From positions 248,001-312,000 of the forward strand of contig NZ_VOQS01000003.1 in assembly GCF_007995085.1 (NCBI RefSeq): DNA of 64,000 nt, read 5' to 3'. The first letter of the stretch is position 1. Each line of letters starts with the position of its first letter. The notes beneath the pieces were generated by a model. That model was not told the DNA's origin. It saw only the letters and a program-made list of their open reading frames with translations, and ran no database searches. Source of the DNA: Paraburkholderia azotifigens. Lineage in GTDB: Bacteria > Pseudomonadota > Gammaproteobacteria > Burkholderiales > Burkholderiaceae. This document shows positions 25,313-33,505 of the stretch, piece by piece. The position numbers and the translations under genes are program-made.

Positions 25313-26851
25313 TCAATGGTAGTAGTTGGGCCCACGCACGTTGGCGTGCGTAAGCGGTAAGTCGGCCTGTGCAGATGTCGGCGAGGGTTGCTGATCCAGA
25401 CCGTTCTTCAGCGTTGAGGCGATGAACTTGTACCCCGGCGCTTTGAGATCGATGGCGCGGCAGCAGGCCACCTCAAGTCGCTCGTTGCCATAGTCCTTTG
25501 CGAGCCGAAGCACACCAAGACAGGTGCGATAGGCCTGCTGCGGATGCTGGCGACCGCCCAGCAGATGCTCGATGACTGCGGCGGTGTATGGGCCGATGCT
25601 GTCCGCCCAGTTGCGCAGGCGCTGTGGGTCCCAGCCAGTGACGGCCTGATGGTTAGCGGGCATGTGTTCATTGAGCGTGGTATGGGCGCCGCGCCGGTCG
25701 CTCTTTGCGTGCGCGGCGATACGCTTGCCGCGATGGAAGATCTCGACCGTCGATGTGGTGTAACGAAGGTCAACCTGTTCGCGCGCAAAGCGATGTGGGA
25801 CCGAGTAGTAATGACCAGTCAGTTCGACGTGATAGTCGATGCCGACGCGGGCGACCTTCCAGTCGGCGTACTGGTACGGCAGCACAGGCAACGCCTTGAG
25901 CGCCGGACGGTCAAGTTCCTCGAAGGCGCTGCGGCGCGAACCCGGCAGCTTCTTGAAGGCCTTGTTGTTCAGGCTGGCGAGCAATCCGGCGATTGCCCGG
26001 TTCGCCTCGGCCAGACTGAAGAAGCGCTGCTTGCGCAGCCGGGCGAGAATCCAGCGCTGGACCAGGAGTACGCCCTGTTCAACCTTTGCCTTGTCGCGGG
26101 GCTTCCCGCTGCGAGCCGGGAGGACAGTGACGCAATAATGCGCGGCCATTGCTGCGTAGGTGCGATTGATCAGCGGATCATAGAAGCTGGGCTTGTGTAC
26201 GCCTGACTTAAGGTTATCCGGCACGACAATCTCAGGACAGCCACCGATGAATTCGAACGCACGCACGTGCGAGCCGATCCAGTCCGGCAACTGCTGCGTC
26301 CAGGTCGCTTCGGCGTACGTGTAGTTCGACGCGCCGAGCACTGCGACGAAGAGCTCCGCCTCACGGATCTCGCCCGTCGCCGCATCGATGATTGCGACCC
26401 TGTCGCCGGAGTAGTCGACGAACAGCTTCTCGCCCGGAGCGTGCGTCTGGCGCAATGTCAGGGGCAACGAGCTGGCCCACTGGCTGTAGTGCGTGCAGAA
26501 CCACGTGTACGCATAGCCGTCCGGATGCTCGGCCTTGTACTCGTTCCACAGCAGATCCAGCGTGACGCCCTTGCGCGAGAGCTCGCGACGGACGGTGGGC
26601 CAGTGGGGTTCGGGCCGCTGCCCCTCGACCTGTGGTGGCGGCGGGTACAGCAGCGCTTCGAGTTCATCGTCGGACAGCGTCGCCGACACCGCCCAGGTAA
26701 GCCCTGCGCGCTCCATGCGCCGCACATACTGTCCGACTGTCGTTGGAGAGGCACCGACTGCCCGGGCAATCTCACGCTGCTTAAACCCGCAGTCGAAATG
26801 CAGGCGCAGCACTTCACGAATTTTACGCATGGTCAACGTTGGATATGCCAT
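25313..26851 (-). CDS. istA: IS21-family transposase IstA
   Basis: The 512-residue DDE transposase has an N-terminal helix-turn-helix (DCGFKQREIARAVGASPTTV) and an rve core: KLFVDYSGDRVAI, EIVVPDNLKSGV and the Glu segment PRDKAKVEQGVLLVQRW. The inner ATG, with GAGAGG before it, is preferred to one 11 codons upstream. It forms an operon with istB and is apparently intact. Confidence 0.93.
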   Translation of the reverse strand: MAYPTLTMRKIREVLRLHFDCGFKQREIARAVGASPTTVGQYVRRMERAGLTWAVSATLSDDELEALLYPPPPQVEGQRPEPHWPTVRRELSRKGVTLDLLWNEYKAEHPDGYAYTWFCTHYSQWASSLPLTLRQTHAPGEKLFVDYSGDRVAIIDAATGEIREAELFVAVLGASNYTYAEATWTQQLPDWIGSHVRAFEFIGGCPEIVVPDNLKSGVHKPSFYDPLINRTYAAMAAHYCVTVLPARSGKPRDKAKVEQGVLLVQRWILARLRKQRFFSLAEANRAIAGLLASLNNKAFKKLPGSRRSAFEELDRPALKALPVLPYQYADWKVARVGIDYHVELTGHYYSVPHRFAREQVDLRYTTSTVEIFHRGKRIAAHAKSDRRGAHTTLNEHMPANHQAVTGWDPQRLRNWADSIGPYTAAVIEHLLGGRQHPQQAYRTCLGVLRLAKDYGNERLEVACCRAIDLKAPGYKFIASTLKNGLDQQPSPTSAQADLPLTHANVRGPNYYH

Positions 26852-26904
26852 GTGGCCTCTCGACGAAATCGTCGAGCGTGCCACGGTTGACCCGCGTCGC
26901 TACA

Positions 26905-27033
26905 TCAGAGCGTTACTGTCCAGCTTCGTGTGAAATCGCTGTCCAGCTTGCCGTGAAATCCGTGTCCACCTTCGCGTGAAATGCCTGTCCAGCTTGCCGC
27001 GAAATCACTGTCCAGCTTGGTGTGAAATACGCA
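26905..27033. repeat. multiple IstA-type end repeats
   Basis: On plus, five copies of a motif near CTGTCCAGCTTSSYGTGAAA follow one another at 22-24-bp intervals up to the element end. Three inverted relatives are present at 24443-24515. Arrays like these are the transposase-binding sites of IS21 elements; the third right-end copy has CACCTTCGC instead of CAGCTTGCC. Confidence 0.75.
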
Positions 27034-27040
27034 GGCTGTC

Positions 27041-29143
27041 GATGTCTCCGACCTTCAGGGCCACCACCTCGCTGGCACGTAGTCCTGTGCCATAGGCTAC
27101 TGCGAGCGCTGTCTGATGCTTGAGGTTACTGGCCGCCGCGATCAGCCGCCCCACTTCGTCGCGGCTGAGTATGACGGGCAAGGTACGCGGAAGATAAATC
27201 GGACGCATCTTCGCCATCAACTCCCCTTGACCGAGCGTGGTGGCAAAGAAGAACTTCAATCCGGTGATCGCCGCGTTGAGGGAAATCGGCGACACACCGC
27301 GGTCAACCAGATGTAGCTGATAGCGCCGCAAGTCCTCGACGGTGGCGGTGTCAGGCGAGCGACCGAGAAAGACGGTGAACTCTCGAACCACACGAAGATA
27401 GTTGGCTTGTGTGGCTGGCGCGAGGCGGCGCATGCGCATGTCGTCCATCATGCGCTGGCGTAGCGGACTGATGCCTTGGCTGGGGGTAGTCATGGCTGGG
27501 CTCCTGTTGAGCAACGAGGCGGAGTGCCTCATTGCTCAACATAGGAAACCGGGCGGGTTTCCTATGAAGAACCACCGCGTTCAAACGGAGTGCATACCGC
27601 GCGAGCGGTTTAGGCAGTATGACTTTCCGTGAGCCAGTGGCTGGCCCGCCGTGAGGAACCAAACGCGGGTTAGCATCACTGCCAGAGCCGCACGATGTGC
27701 ACAGGGCACACCCCGGCGATTTCCAGCGCGGAGGCCAGCGTGAACCACGATAGCACGGTGTTTGTCGGTCTGGATGTTCACAAGGAGTCGATCACGGTGG
27801 CGTACGCAATCGATATGGCCGACGTGGAACTGTTGGGCAAGATCGGAACGCTGAAGGCGGATATCGATCGCTTGTGCAAGCGTGTTCAGTCGAAGGCGCG
27901 CCATGTCCGCGTTGTCTATGAAGCCGGCCCCTGCGGCTACGGACTCTACAGGGAGCTCGTTGAAAGAGGATTCGACTGCGTGGTATGCGCGCCGTCCCTG
28001 ATCCCGAAGAAACCGGGCGAGCGCGTCAAGACGGACCGGCGCGATGCGGTCAAGCTCGTACGCGCACTGCGCGCTGGCGACCTGTCAGCGGTACACGTGC
28101 CGGATGTTGAAGATGAGGCGTTCCGGGACCTGGCGCGCACATGGGCGGCAGCGAAAGCAGATCTCAGACAGGCCCGCCAGCGATTGAAGTCCTTCCTGCT
28201 ATCGCATGGAGTCCGCTACTCAGGTAACGCCAACTGGGGTCCCGCGCACCGGCGATGGATAAGCGTATTTGCATTCCCAAACCACTGGCAGCAACTGGCC
28301 TTCGACGAGTGCCGTCGCACGATCGAAGACAGGTTTGCGCAATGTGAGCGCCTCGAGGCGACCCTGCACGAAGCTGTCGTCGGCTGGCGATTTTATCCGG
28401 CCATTCTCGGTCTGCAGACCATGCGCGGCATACAGTTCATCACCGCCGTGGGCATGCTCTCCGAATTGGGAGATCTCTCCCGCTTCGAGCACCCGCGTCA
28501 ACTGATGGCCTGGCTGGGCGTGACGCCCTCAGAACATTCTTCGGGTGAGCGGCGGCGTCAGGGCAGCATCACGAAGAACGGCAATAGCTATGCAAGAAAG
28601 CTGCTCGTCGAGGCCGCCTGGAGCTACAGATACCCGGCACGCGTGAGCCCGGAAATTCAGCGCCGACATGAAGGCATCCCCAAACGCATCCTCGACCGTG
28701 CCTGGGACGCACAGGTCCGACTCTGCCGCCGATACCGCAAGCTGGCAGCACGCGGCAAGAATGTGAACATCGCTGTCGTCGCCGTCGCACGCGAACTTGC
28801 GGGGTTCATCTGGGACATCAGCAAGCTCGCAATGTCGCTCGCCGTAACGCGAAACGAGCAGCCGGCGTAGCGCTGAGCTTGGCTACACAGATTTGACGAG
28901 TTTCCTGAAGGCGGCGTAGCCCGGCACCCGAGCAACCCGCGGCTGGACTATGCAACGGACATCATTCGATTTGCGACTTTAGATAGCGGCAGGCTCAAGG
29001 GGCGGACCTCTGTAATGCGGTACCCAACCCGCGAATATCAGTGCGATCCACCGTCGAGACTTACTGCTACGTCGCCCTCAGGAAATTCATGTGTCTTCCA
29101 AACGAAAACCGATCCCGATTGACACGGAAAGTCATATCAGTCC
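27041..29143. repeat. 2103-bp direct repeat, copy B
   Basis: It matches 8061-10163 base for base in the lines compared. Its left edge lies immediately after the IS21 target duplication. Here the recombinase 5' half continues, across IS21, into its 3' half, so copy B is in the ancestral context and copy A is probably derived. The hairpin pair of copy A recurs at 27507-27566. Confidence 0.95.
27740..28870 (+). CDS. IS110-family transposase (copy B)
   Basis: The translation is identical to the copy at 8760-9890, with the same DEDD motifs (VGLDVHKES, KTDRRDAVKL) and serine region. The GTG with GGAG upstream is again the preferred start. Noncoding flanks of about 150 bp before and 220 bp after belong to the duplicated block, one of which probably encodes the guide RNA of the element. 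Confidence 0.9.
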   Translation: MNHDSTVFVGLDVHKESITVAYAIDMADVELLGKIGTLKADIDRLCKRVQSKARHVRVVYEAGPCGYGLYRELVERGFDCVVCAPSLIPKKPGERVKTDRRDAVKLVRALRAGDLSAVHVPDVEDEAFRDLARTWAAAKADLRQARQRLKSFLLSHGVRYSGNANWGPAHRRWISVFAFPNHWQQLAFDECRRTIEDRFAQCERLEATLHEAVVGWRFYPAILGLQTMRGIQFITAVGMLSELGDLSRFEHPRQLMAWLGVTPSEHSSGERRRQGSITKNGNSYARKLLVEAAWSYRYPARVSPEIQRRHEGIPKRILDRAWDAQVRLCRRYRKLAARGKNVNIAVVAVARELAGFIWDISKLAMSLAVTRNEQPA

Positions 29144-29405
29144 CTTGGCCGAAAACGGAAGAAGAGCGCGCTTACCACCAGTTCGAATACATCAGCCATC
29201 GCGAAGCACGTTCTCCCGCAGTCAGGTCTTGTGGGATCTCACGGACGCCATGAACGGTGGCTATCGATATAGCCCTGCCGGCGCCGGGACCCCTGATTTT
29301 GCCAGATGCAATCGCAATGCGGCCACGCCCGCAACGGATCATCAGATTCCACTGCAAAGTCCCAGATCCGGGAAAAGCCGCAACAGAATCGTGCTATTAG
29401 GATAA
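29091..29405 (+). CDS. hypothetical protein spanning the repeat edge
   Basis: A GTG-initiated frame of 104 residues reads MSSKRKPIPIDTESHISPLA and later RSQVLWDLTDAMNGGYRYSP. Its first 53 nt lie in the duplicated segment; in copy A (10111-10163) the frame is cut by the repeat edge. No good ribosome-binding site is seen and no family is recognised, so it may be a remnant or chance frame. Confidence 0.3.
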   Translation: MSSKRKPIPIDTESHISPLAENGRRARLPPVRIHQPSRSTFSRSQVLWDLTDAMNGGYRYSPAGAGTPDFARCNRNAATPATDHQIPLQSPRSGKSRNRIVLLG

Positions 29406-29513
29406 GTTTTCTTATCGGACCGGATCGGTTGTACAGATTCAAGACCTTTCCGATAGGAATCCTACCAAGAAACAATTTTAACGATTACGCTTACCGGTGG
29501 TTATCGGCTCGGC

Positions 29514-29912
29514 TCAATCCCCTTCTGGAATCGGCGAACTGGCGGTCCCGCAAAGATACCGCGCGAGTTGCCGCTCGGCGTCGACGACTTTGTGCAGCGG
29601 CGCAACGTTGAGTTGCGAGTCGTGTAGCGCCAACAGCTTTTCAAAAGCCGGTAGCGCCTCGTTTGCGAGCAGCCATTCTCCGGATTCATACGCAAGCGTG
29701 AGCGCGGCTTCGACCGCATATTCGGCAAACTTGTACAGTGCCACTGGCTCGTCGCCGTATCCAGCCTGCTGGAGAAACCACGCGACGTACACGGTTCGTA
29801 TCAGTTCATTGAACAGATAGTTGTTCCCGTAACCAATCCGGCATGTCGCGAGCGCGAGATGATAGGACAGCGACTGTTCCCGCGCGGCCGTCACGTCCAT
29901 GGGTAACAGCAT
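29514..29912 (-). CDS. 132-residue helical protein of unknown function
   Basis: The protein reads MLLPMDVTAAREQSLSYHLA, then NNYLFNELIRTVYVAWFLQQ and LPAFEKLLALHDSQLNVAPL, an all-helical cytoplasmic type seen in Burkholderiales replicons (from memory). The ATG at 29912 fits this family better than the one 20 codons upstream. No partner gene is evident. Confidence 0.6.
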   Translation of the reverse strand: MLLPMDVTAAREQSLSYHLALATCRIGYGNNYLFNELIRTVYVAWFLQQAGYGDEPVALYKFAEYAVEAALTLAYESGEWLLANEALPAFEKLLALHDSQLNVAPLHKVVDAERQLARYLCGTASSPIPEGD

Positions 29913-30314
29913 CGTTTTCGAGAGGGGGCCTCTCGGCCAGCTCACGCTGCCCGGACCTCGCTTTGAACTCATGTGATGTAGTCAATGGCCACGTCTGATC
30001 GGTGGCCTGATTGTAGCCAAGGTCTGTAGCACGGAGCAGTAGCAGACCTGCGGCCGGTTCGGCACACGGCACATTCCCAGCTCACAGCGATGCCTCACCG
30101 CCGGCTGGCATGCGCCACCTATAGCTAATACTTTCGGGCGCTGCGAGCCGCACTCCCTGTACGGATTGTCGCCCATCAGCTGCGTGCAGCGTCACGATGT
30201 CAATGAAACGGCCTCGAGCTTCCGCGGGACAGAGATCCAACCATCTCACAACCATGGGAAACGGCTGTAAGCGTGGCAACGCTACCACAAATCAATGACC
30301 AAACGCGCCGGCGG
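29913..30314. other. no gene recognised
   Basis: Spacer between the HU gene and the helical-protein gene, both minus. No stable terminator was recognised. Confidence 0.35.
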
Positions 30315-30593
30315 TTACTGGCCGTTCACTGCGTCCTTGAACGCCTTGCCAGCGGTGAACTTCACCGTCTTTGCCGCAGCGATTTGGATTTCTTCGCCGG
30401 TGGCCGGATTGCGACCAACGCGTGCGGCGCGGGCCCCGATCGAAAACGAGCCGAAGCCGATCAGTTGCACCGTGCCACCCTTCGTCACTTCGGCGGTAAT
30501 CGTCGCCACGAACGCCTCGATCGCTTCACCCGTTGCAGCCTTGCTTTCGCCTGTCTTCGCCGCAATCGCGTCGATCAGTTCCTGCTTCGTCAT
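30315..30593 (-). CDS. HU-family DNA-binding protein
   Basis: The 92-residue protein has the N-terminal helices ([20 protein letters not shown]), the [20 protein letters not shown] beta-arm with the intercalating Pro region, and the closing [14 protein letters not shown] helix. It binds and bends DNA as a dimer. AAGGACT stands before the ATG. Whether it is the housekeeping copy or an island copy cannot be told; its place next to mobile DNA suggests an accessory copy. Confidence 0.93.
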   Translation of the reverse strand: MTKQELIDAIAAKTGESKAATGEAIEAFVATITAEVTKGGTVQLIGFGSFSIGARAARVGRNPATGEEIQIAAAKTVKFTAGKAFKDAVNGQ

Positions 30594-31031
30594 CGTTTAG
30601 TCCTTTCTTAAGGTGGTTAGTCGTCACCACCCTACCCGATAAGGACGTCTTCGCGCAACTCGCGGAGCAGTCGCGCTCGATCGCACCCCAGGCTGAGCTG
30701 AACGGCCAGCCCGTCCCCCGCCGATGGCACGACCGCACAACGAGAGCCGTAACGCGACCGACCGCGAGGCTACACTCAAGCCGCGACGAATGCTTATCAC
30801 TGAAATCCGCCTCGGATTGCTGCCGACAGACCGCAAACGACCCAGATGGAATGGACACCTAGACGGCGCCAGCTTCGACGCAACGGCGTCACACCCATCG
30901 GCGCAGTTAACTGTTTCTACAATCGATCTGACAGCAACGAATTATTAGACAGTTCGGATGCTTCGGCCGTGCCCCGCTCAACCGTCTCAAGGGTTGTGTT
31001 GATGCTCGTCGGTGTTTTCACCGTGAAAAGT
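30594..31031. other. no gene recognised
   Basis: About 440 bp with only poor overlapping frames. It contains the promoter of the HU gene and lies downstream of the AbiEi-type gene, where an AbiEii toxin gene would be expected but is absent. Confidence 0.4.
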
Positions 31032-31694
31032 CTAGCATCGCAGCGTACTCGCCCATCGATGCCCTTCGCTTTCAGCCAGTGTCTTCAGTGTCCTGATAAC
31101 ATCGCGCCGCAAGCAGTGATCGGCAAGAGTTTGAAGCACCGCAGGCCGGATTGCCCGTAGTTCGCTCACAAGATTTCCAGCGTGTTCCAGACCTTCGCCA
31201 CCCACGTCTGCGAGGAACTCGATGATCGCACGCTCGCGATGCGAGACCATGACATCAGGATGCTTTAACGGAAGCGCAGACACCGCATAGCGTGCATCAA
31301 GTGCGCTGTCGAAAAGCGGACGATGATCATACCGGGGAGACAACACCGACTTGGTCCACTCCGGAAATATGAAACTCTTGGAACCACGGAGCTGCAAGCG
31401 CTCGCGAACATACACGTAGTGGCGCACACCCCAACGATCAAGTGCACTGCGTCCAGCGATGTGAAGATGCGGCACATGCCTCGAAAGGTAGGCTACCGTC
31501 CCTTCGATCGACGGTTTATCTCCTCTCAAAAGGTAGGCATTATCGGAGAGTTGATTGAGCCAGCCGCTGCCAATCAGCACCGGAACTTTCGCCGGGGGAA
31601 TCCCGATACTCGCGAGGTACGGACGATCGAACGGCTGCCCCCGAGTGACCAGGTCCATGAGGGTCTGTACGTCACACGCGAGGTCCAAGGGCAT
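31032..31694 (-). CDS. AbiEi-type antitoxin/regulator
   Basis: The 220-residue protein has a winged-helix N-terminus (TRGQPFDRPYLASIGIPPAK, GWLNQLSDNAYLLRG) and the AbiEi_3-like domain (HIAGRSALDRWGVRHYVYV), then a helical end. AbiEi proteins repress their operon and counter the AbiEii nucleotidyltransferase toxin (type IV toxin-antitoxin). GCGGAG 9 nt before the ATG fixes the start, 16 nt after the stop of the upstream gene. No AbiEii gene follows, so the partner may be the upstream gene or be missing. Confidence 0.75.
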   Translation of the reverse strand: MPLDLACDVQTLMDLVTRGQPFDRPYLASIGIPPAKVPVLIGSGWLNQLSDNAYLLRGDKPSIEGTVAYLSRHVPHLHIAGRSALDRWGVRHYVYVRERLQLRGSKSFIFPEWTKSVLSPRYDHRPLFDSALDARYAVSALPLKHPDVMVSHRERAIIEFLADVGGEGLEHAGNLVSELRAIRPAVLQTLADHCLRRDVIRTLKTLAESEGHRWASTLRC

Positions 31695-31710
31695 GGTGCC
31701 GTACTCCGCT

Positions 31711-32142
31711 TCAGGGCGCTTCGACCAAAGACCGGATAGCCAGTTCGGCCGACTGCCAGACGACGGTGTGATTTGTCGCTTGGTCAGGATCAGGCTGAAG
31801 GAGCTCGCATGCCGTGGCACGCCCCCCTTTGTCCCTGTAGGCAAAATACGTCATTGAAGTTTCGCCTTCCGCATAAGACCAAAACTCATCGACGGCAACC
31901 AGTCGATCCCACTCAAGCGCATACACCTGGATAGAATGACCGTCCGCACCGTCCAGGACGGCCTTCAGAACCTGAGGGCCAAAAATCAGATATGAGTAGC
32001 CGTCTCCGTCGTCACGAAGTGCTTGGGAAGAGCGCACCATGAATACCGTCGAATTGTGCGTCACTCCTGTCATTTCCCAGCGAGTGAATGCATCACCGGC
32101 GATTTTCATCGAAGATTGCCAGGAAGGTTTGGTGAAGAACAT
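31711..32142 (-). CDS. 143-residue protein of unknown function, paired with AbiEi
   Basis: The protein contains SYLIFGPQVLKAVLDGADGH and VYALEWDRLVAVDEFWSYAE, alternating strands and helices of a soluble globular protein. No family is recognised, and no nucleotidyltransferase motif (GSxxxD) is seen. Its stop is 16 nt before the AbiEi-type start, so they form one operon. Starts at 32142 or 32109 are both possible, neither with a clear ribosome-binding site. Confidence 0.5.
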   Translation of the reverse strand: MFFTKPSWQSSMKIAGDAFTRWEMTGVTHNSTVFMVRSSQALRDDGDGYSYLIFGPQVLKAVLDGADGHSIQVYALEWDRLVAVDEFWSYAEGETSMTYFAYRDKGGRATACELLQPDPDQATNHTVVWQSAELAIRSLVEAP

Positions 32143-32802
32143 ATTCGAGCAGCAACAACGTCCAAACGGGATTTGAGAGACGGAAGATCAAACCCTTTTG
32201 GGTCGTAAATGCCGTGTTGTTAAATGTACCATAGTTGTAGCCCATGATAAACCGCTATCAGATGAGAGTTGCTGCACTGACATCCGGTAATCGACTCGAC
32301 GCCCGCGAGTTTCCTCTCTATCTGGCTGCCTCTGCACATCCTGTTCATTGCAATCATGCGAAAAAATTGGGTGTCGCGCGGGGTTCGTGGTGGTCCAGGG
32401 TGTAGGCTTAACCACGCGTTAGTCCCGTGCGCGAGTTGCGAAGGGCTGGTATCGAATATGCGTGACCAGAGGCGCAGACTATACCCACTCCTTTCAGGTT
32501 TTCTTCACCCGGTGATAAACAGATACAACATCATTCAATACATTGCTTGTATTAAAAGTTAAACAAATAGTATTTCTTGTCAAAATACAAATCGAATAGT
32601 AGATTTACACCAAAAATCCTCTGCTCACATCATCAGCCGCAAGAATTTCGACTTGTCGCAAGATCTAAAGCATCGCAATGATGCATCTATAGCGCATCTA
32701 CAAGATGATGACTTGACAACGGCCTGTTTGGCGGGATCGCGTGTGATTACAGAGAACCATTGTGCTGCCGGATATCTTTTTAGACCACTGCTAAGGACTC
32801 GC
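32143..32802. promoter_or_regulatory. AT-rich region upstream of the Tn7-like operon
   Basis: This 660-bp stretch has no gene on either strand. It should hold the tnsA-proximal transposon end. Two related segments starting TTGCTTGTATTAAAAG (32543) and TTTCTTGTCAAAATAC (32573) lie 30 bp apart and could be TnsB sites. A clear terminal TGT or a 5-bp target duplication could not be fixed. Confidence 0.4.
32577..32605 (+). promoter_or_regulatory. candidate sigma-70 promoter of tnsA
   Basis: TTGTCA (five of six to the -35 consensus) is separated by 17 bp from TAGATT (four of six to -10). It points at tnsA, leaving a leader of about 190 nt. It overlaps one of the candidate TnsB repeats, so transposase binding could repress the operon (inference). 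Confidence 0.4.
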
Positions 32803-33501
32803 ATGTACGCACCGGGGTACGTCTCATCGAACCGAATTATGTCCATCACTTACCCGAAGGATGGCGACATTCGCATAAAAACAATCATTAGTCGGTCCAA
32901 CGCCAGACCAACGGGCAAATATCCATCGTGGAAGATGGAAAGGATGATGCACTGGTCTACACGGCACGAACTGAATGCGTATCGACTGCTGGATGTACAT
33001 CCAGCCGTGCTCAGTTTTAGTGAACATCCGTTACGTATCGCCGTGAGGTGGAACGGGACAATCATCGAACACTGGCCGCAGGTGTTAGTCGATCTCGGTT
33101 CGTGGCGCGAGCTTTGGTACATATGCACCGCCGAGCAGGCAGATGTGCCCGATGCGCTCGCGCTTACGGATTTGTTGCAAACTCAATTGCCGAAGTATGG
33201 CTATTCGTATCGCGTCGTAACCGGTGAAATGCTCGCACGGCAACCTCGCCTTTCAGTTGCGTTGTCTTTGCTCAGGTACGGAAGACGACCAATTGCATTA
33301 GCCGAACGTGAACACATGCGTTGCCTCCTCGCAAAAACAGGCTTCATTCTGTGGGGCGCAACTGATTCAGGGATACTGGGACGCCGAGGCCGCGCAGCCA
33401 TCTCCCGGCTAGCACTTGAAGGCATTCTTCAGTTCGATTATGACGCCCCGCTAGGACCACACACCGCTTTTATGCTGAAAGACAATTTATCCCGACGGTG
33501 A
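32803..33501 (+). CDS. tnsA: TnsA-like protein with degenerate nuclease site
   Basis: The 232-residue protein has the TnsA entry motif (GKYPSWKMERMMHW), the helix with Glu56 (STRHELNAYRLLDVHPAVLS) and a strand EHP, then EHWPQVLVDLGSWRELWYIC. In active TnsA proteins this last part reads like YxPDF...LxEVK: the catalytic Asp is here Gln93 and the Lys position is Cys108, with Tyr106 in place of Glu. The C-terminal half resembles the DNA-binding, TnsC-contacting part. AAGGA before the ATG at 32803 fixes the start; an upstream TTG also reads in frame. The tnsB start follows 4 nt after the stop. First-strand cleavage is predicted to be lost. Confidence 0.75.
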   Translation: MYAPGYVSSNRIMSITYPKDGDIRIKTIISRSNARPTGKYPSWKMERMMHWSTRHELNAYRLLDVHPAVLSFSEHPLRIAVRWNGTIIEHWPQVLVDLGSWRELWYICTAEQADVPDALALTDLLQTQLPKYGYSYRVVTGEMLARQPRLSVALSLLRYGRRPIALAEREHMRCLLAKTGFILWGATDSGILGRRGRAAISRLALEGILQFDYDAPLGPHTAFMLKDNLSRR

Positions 33502-33505
33502 TCTT

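Larger units (their letters stand above)
24443..27033 (-). mobile_element. IS21-family insertion sequence (2591 bp)
   Basis: The ends read TGCGTAATTCGTGGAAGCTGG at 24443 and, reverse-complemented from 27033, TGCGTATTTCACACCAAGCTGG. A 7-bp target duplication (GGCTGTC on plus) flanks it at 24436-24442 and 27034-27040. Repeated copies of a CAAGCTGGACAG-type motif sit inside both ends. It carries istA and istB. The insertion lies within the tyrosine recombinase gene. Confidence 0.93.
24020..27493 (-). pseudogene. tyrosine recombinase gene split by IS21 element
   Basis: The 5' part (27493-27034) encodes the core-binding domain and first Arg (TGLRASEVVAL). The 3' part (24435-24020) holds HTLRHSFATHLL, LGHKKLETTALYAQ and the nucleophile Tyr. 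Joining the parts after removal of the IS21 element and one copy of GACAGCC gives 876 nt, exactly 291 codons plus stop, with the junction reading IDSQRMTL. The gene is thus interrupted once and cleanly. In IS91-type elements this recombinase accompanies the transposase; its job there is poorly known. Confidence 0.88.

Noticed and set aside
30594..31031. Hidden AbiEii-type toxin gene downstream of the AbiEi-type gene
   Set aside because: No frame of adequate length or nucleotidyltransferase motif is present on either strand.
32234..32530. TGATAA at 32234 or 32514 as the left transposon terminus matching TTATCA near 39119
   Set aside because: Only six bases agree and the adjoining five bases do not form a target duplication.
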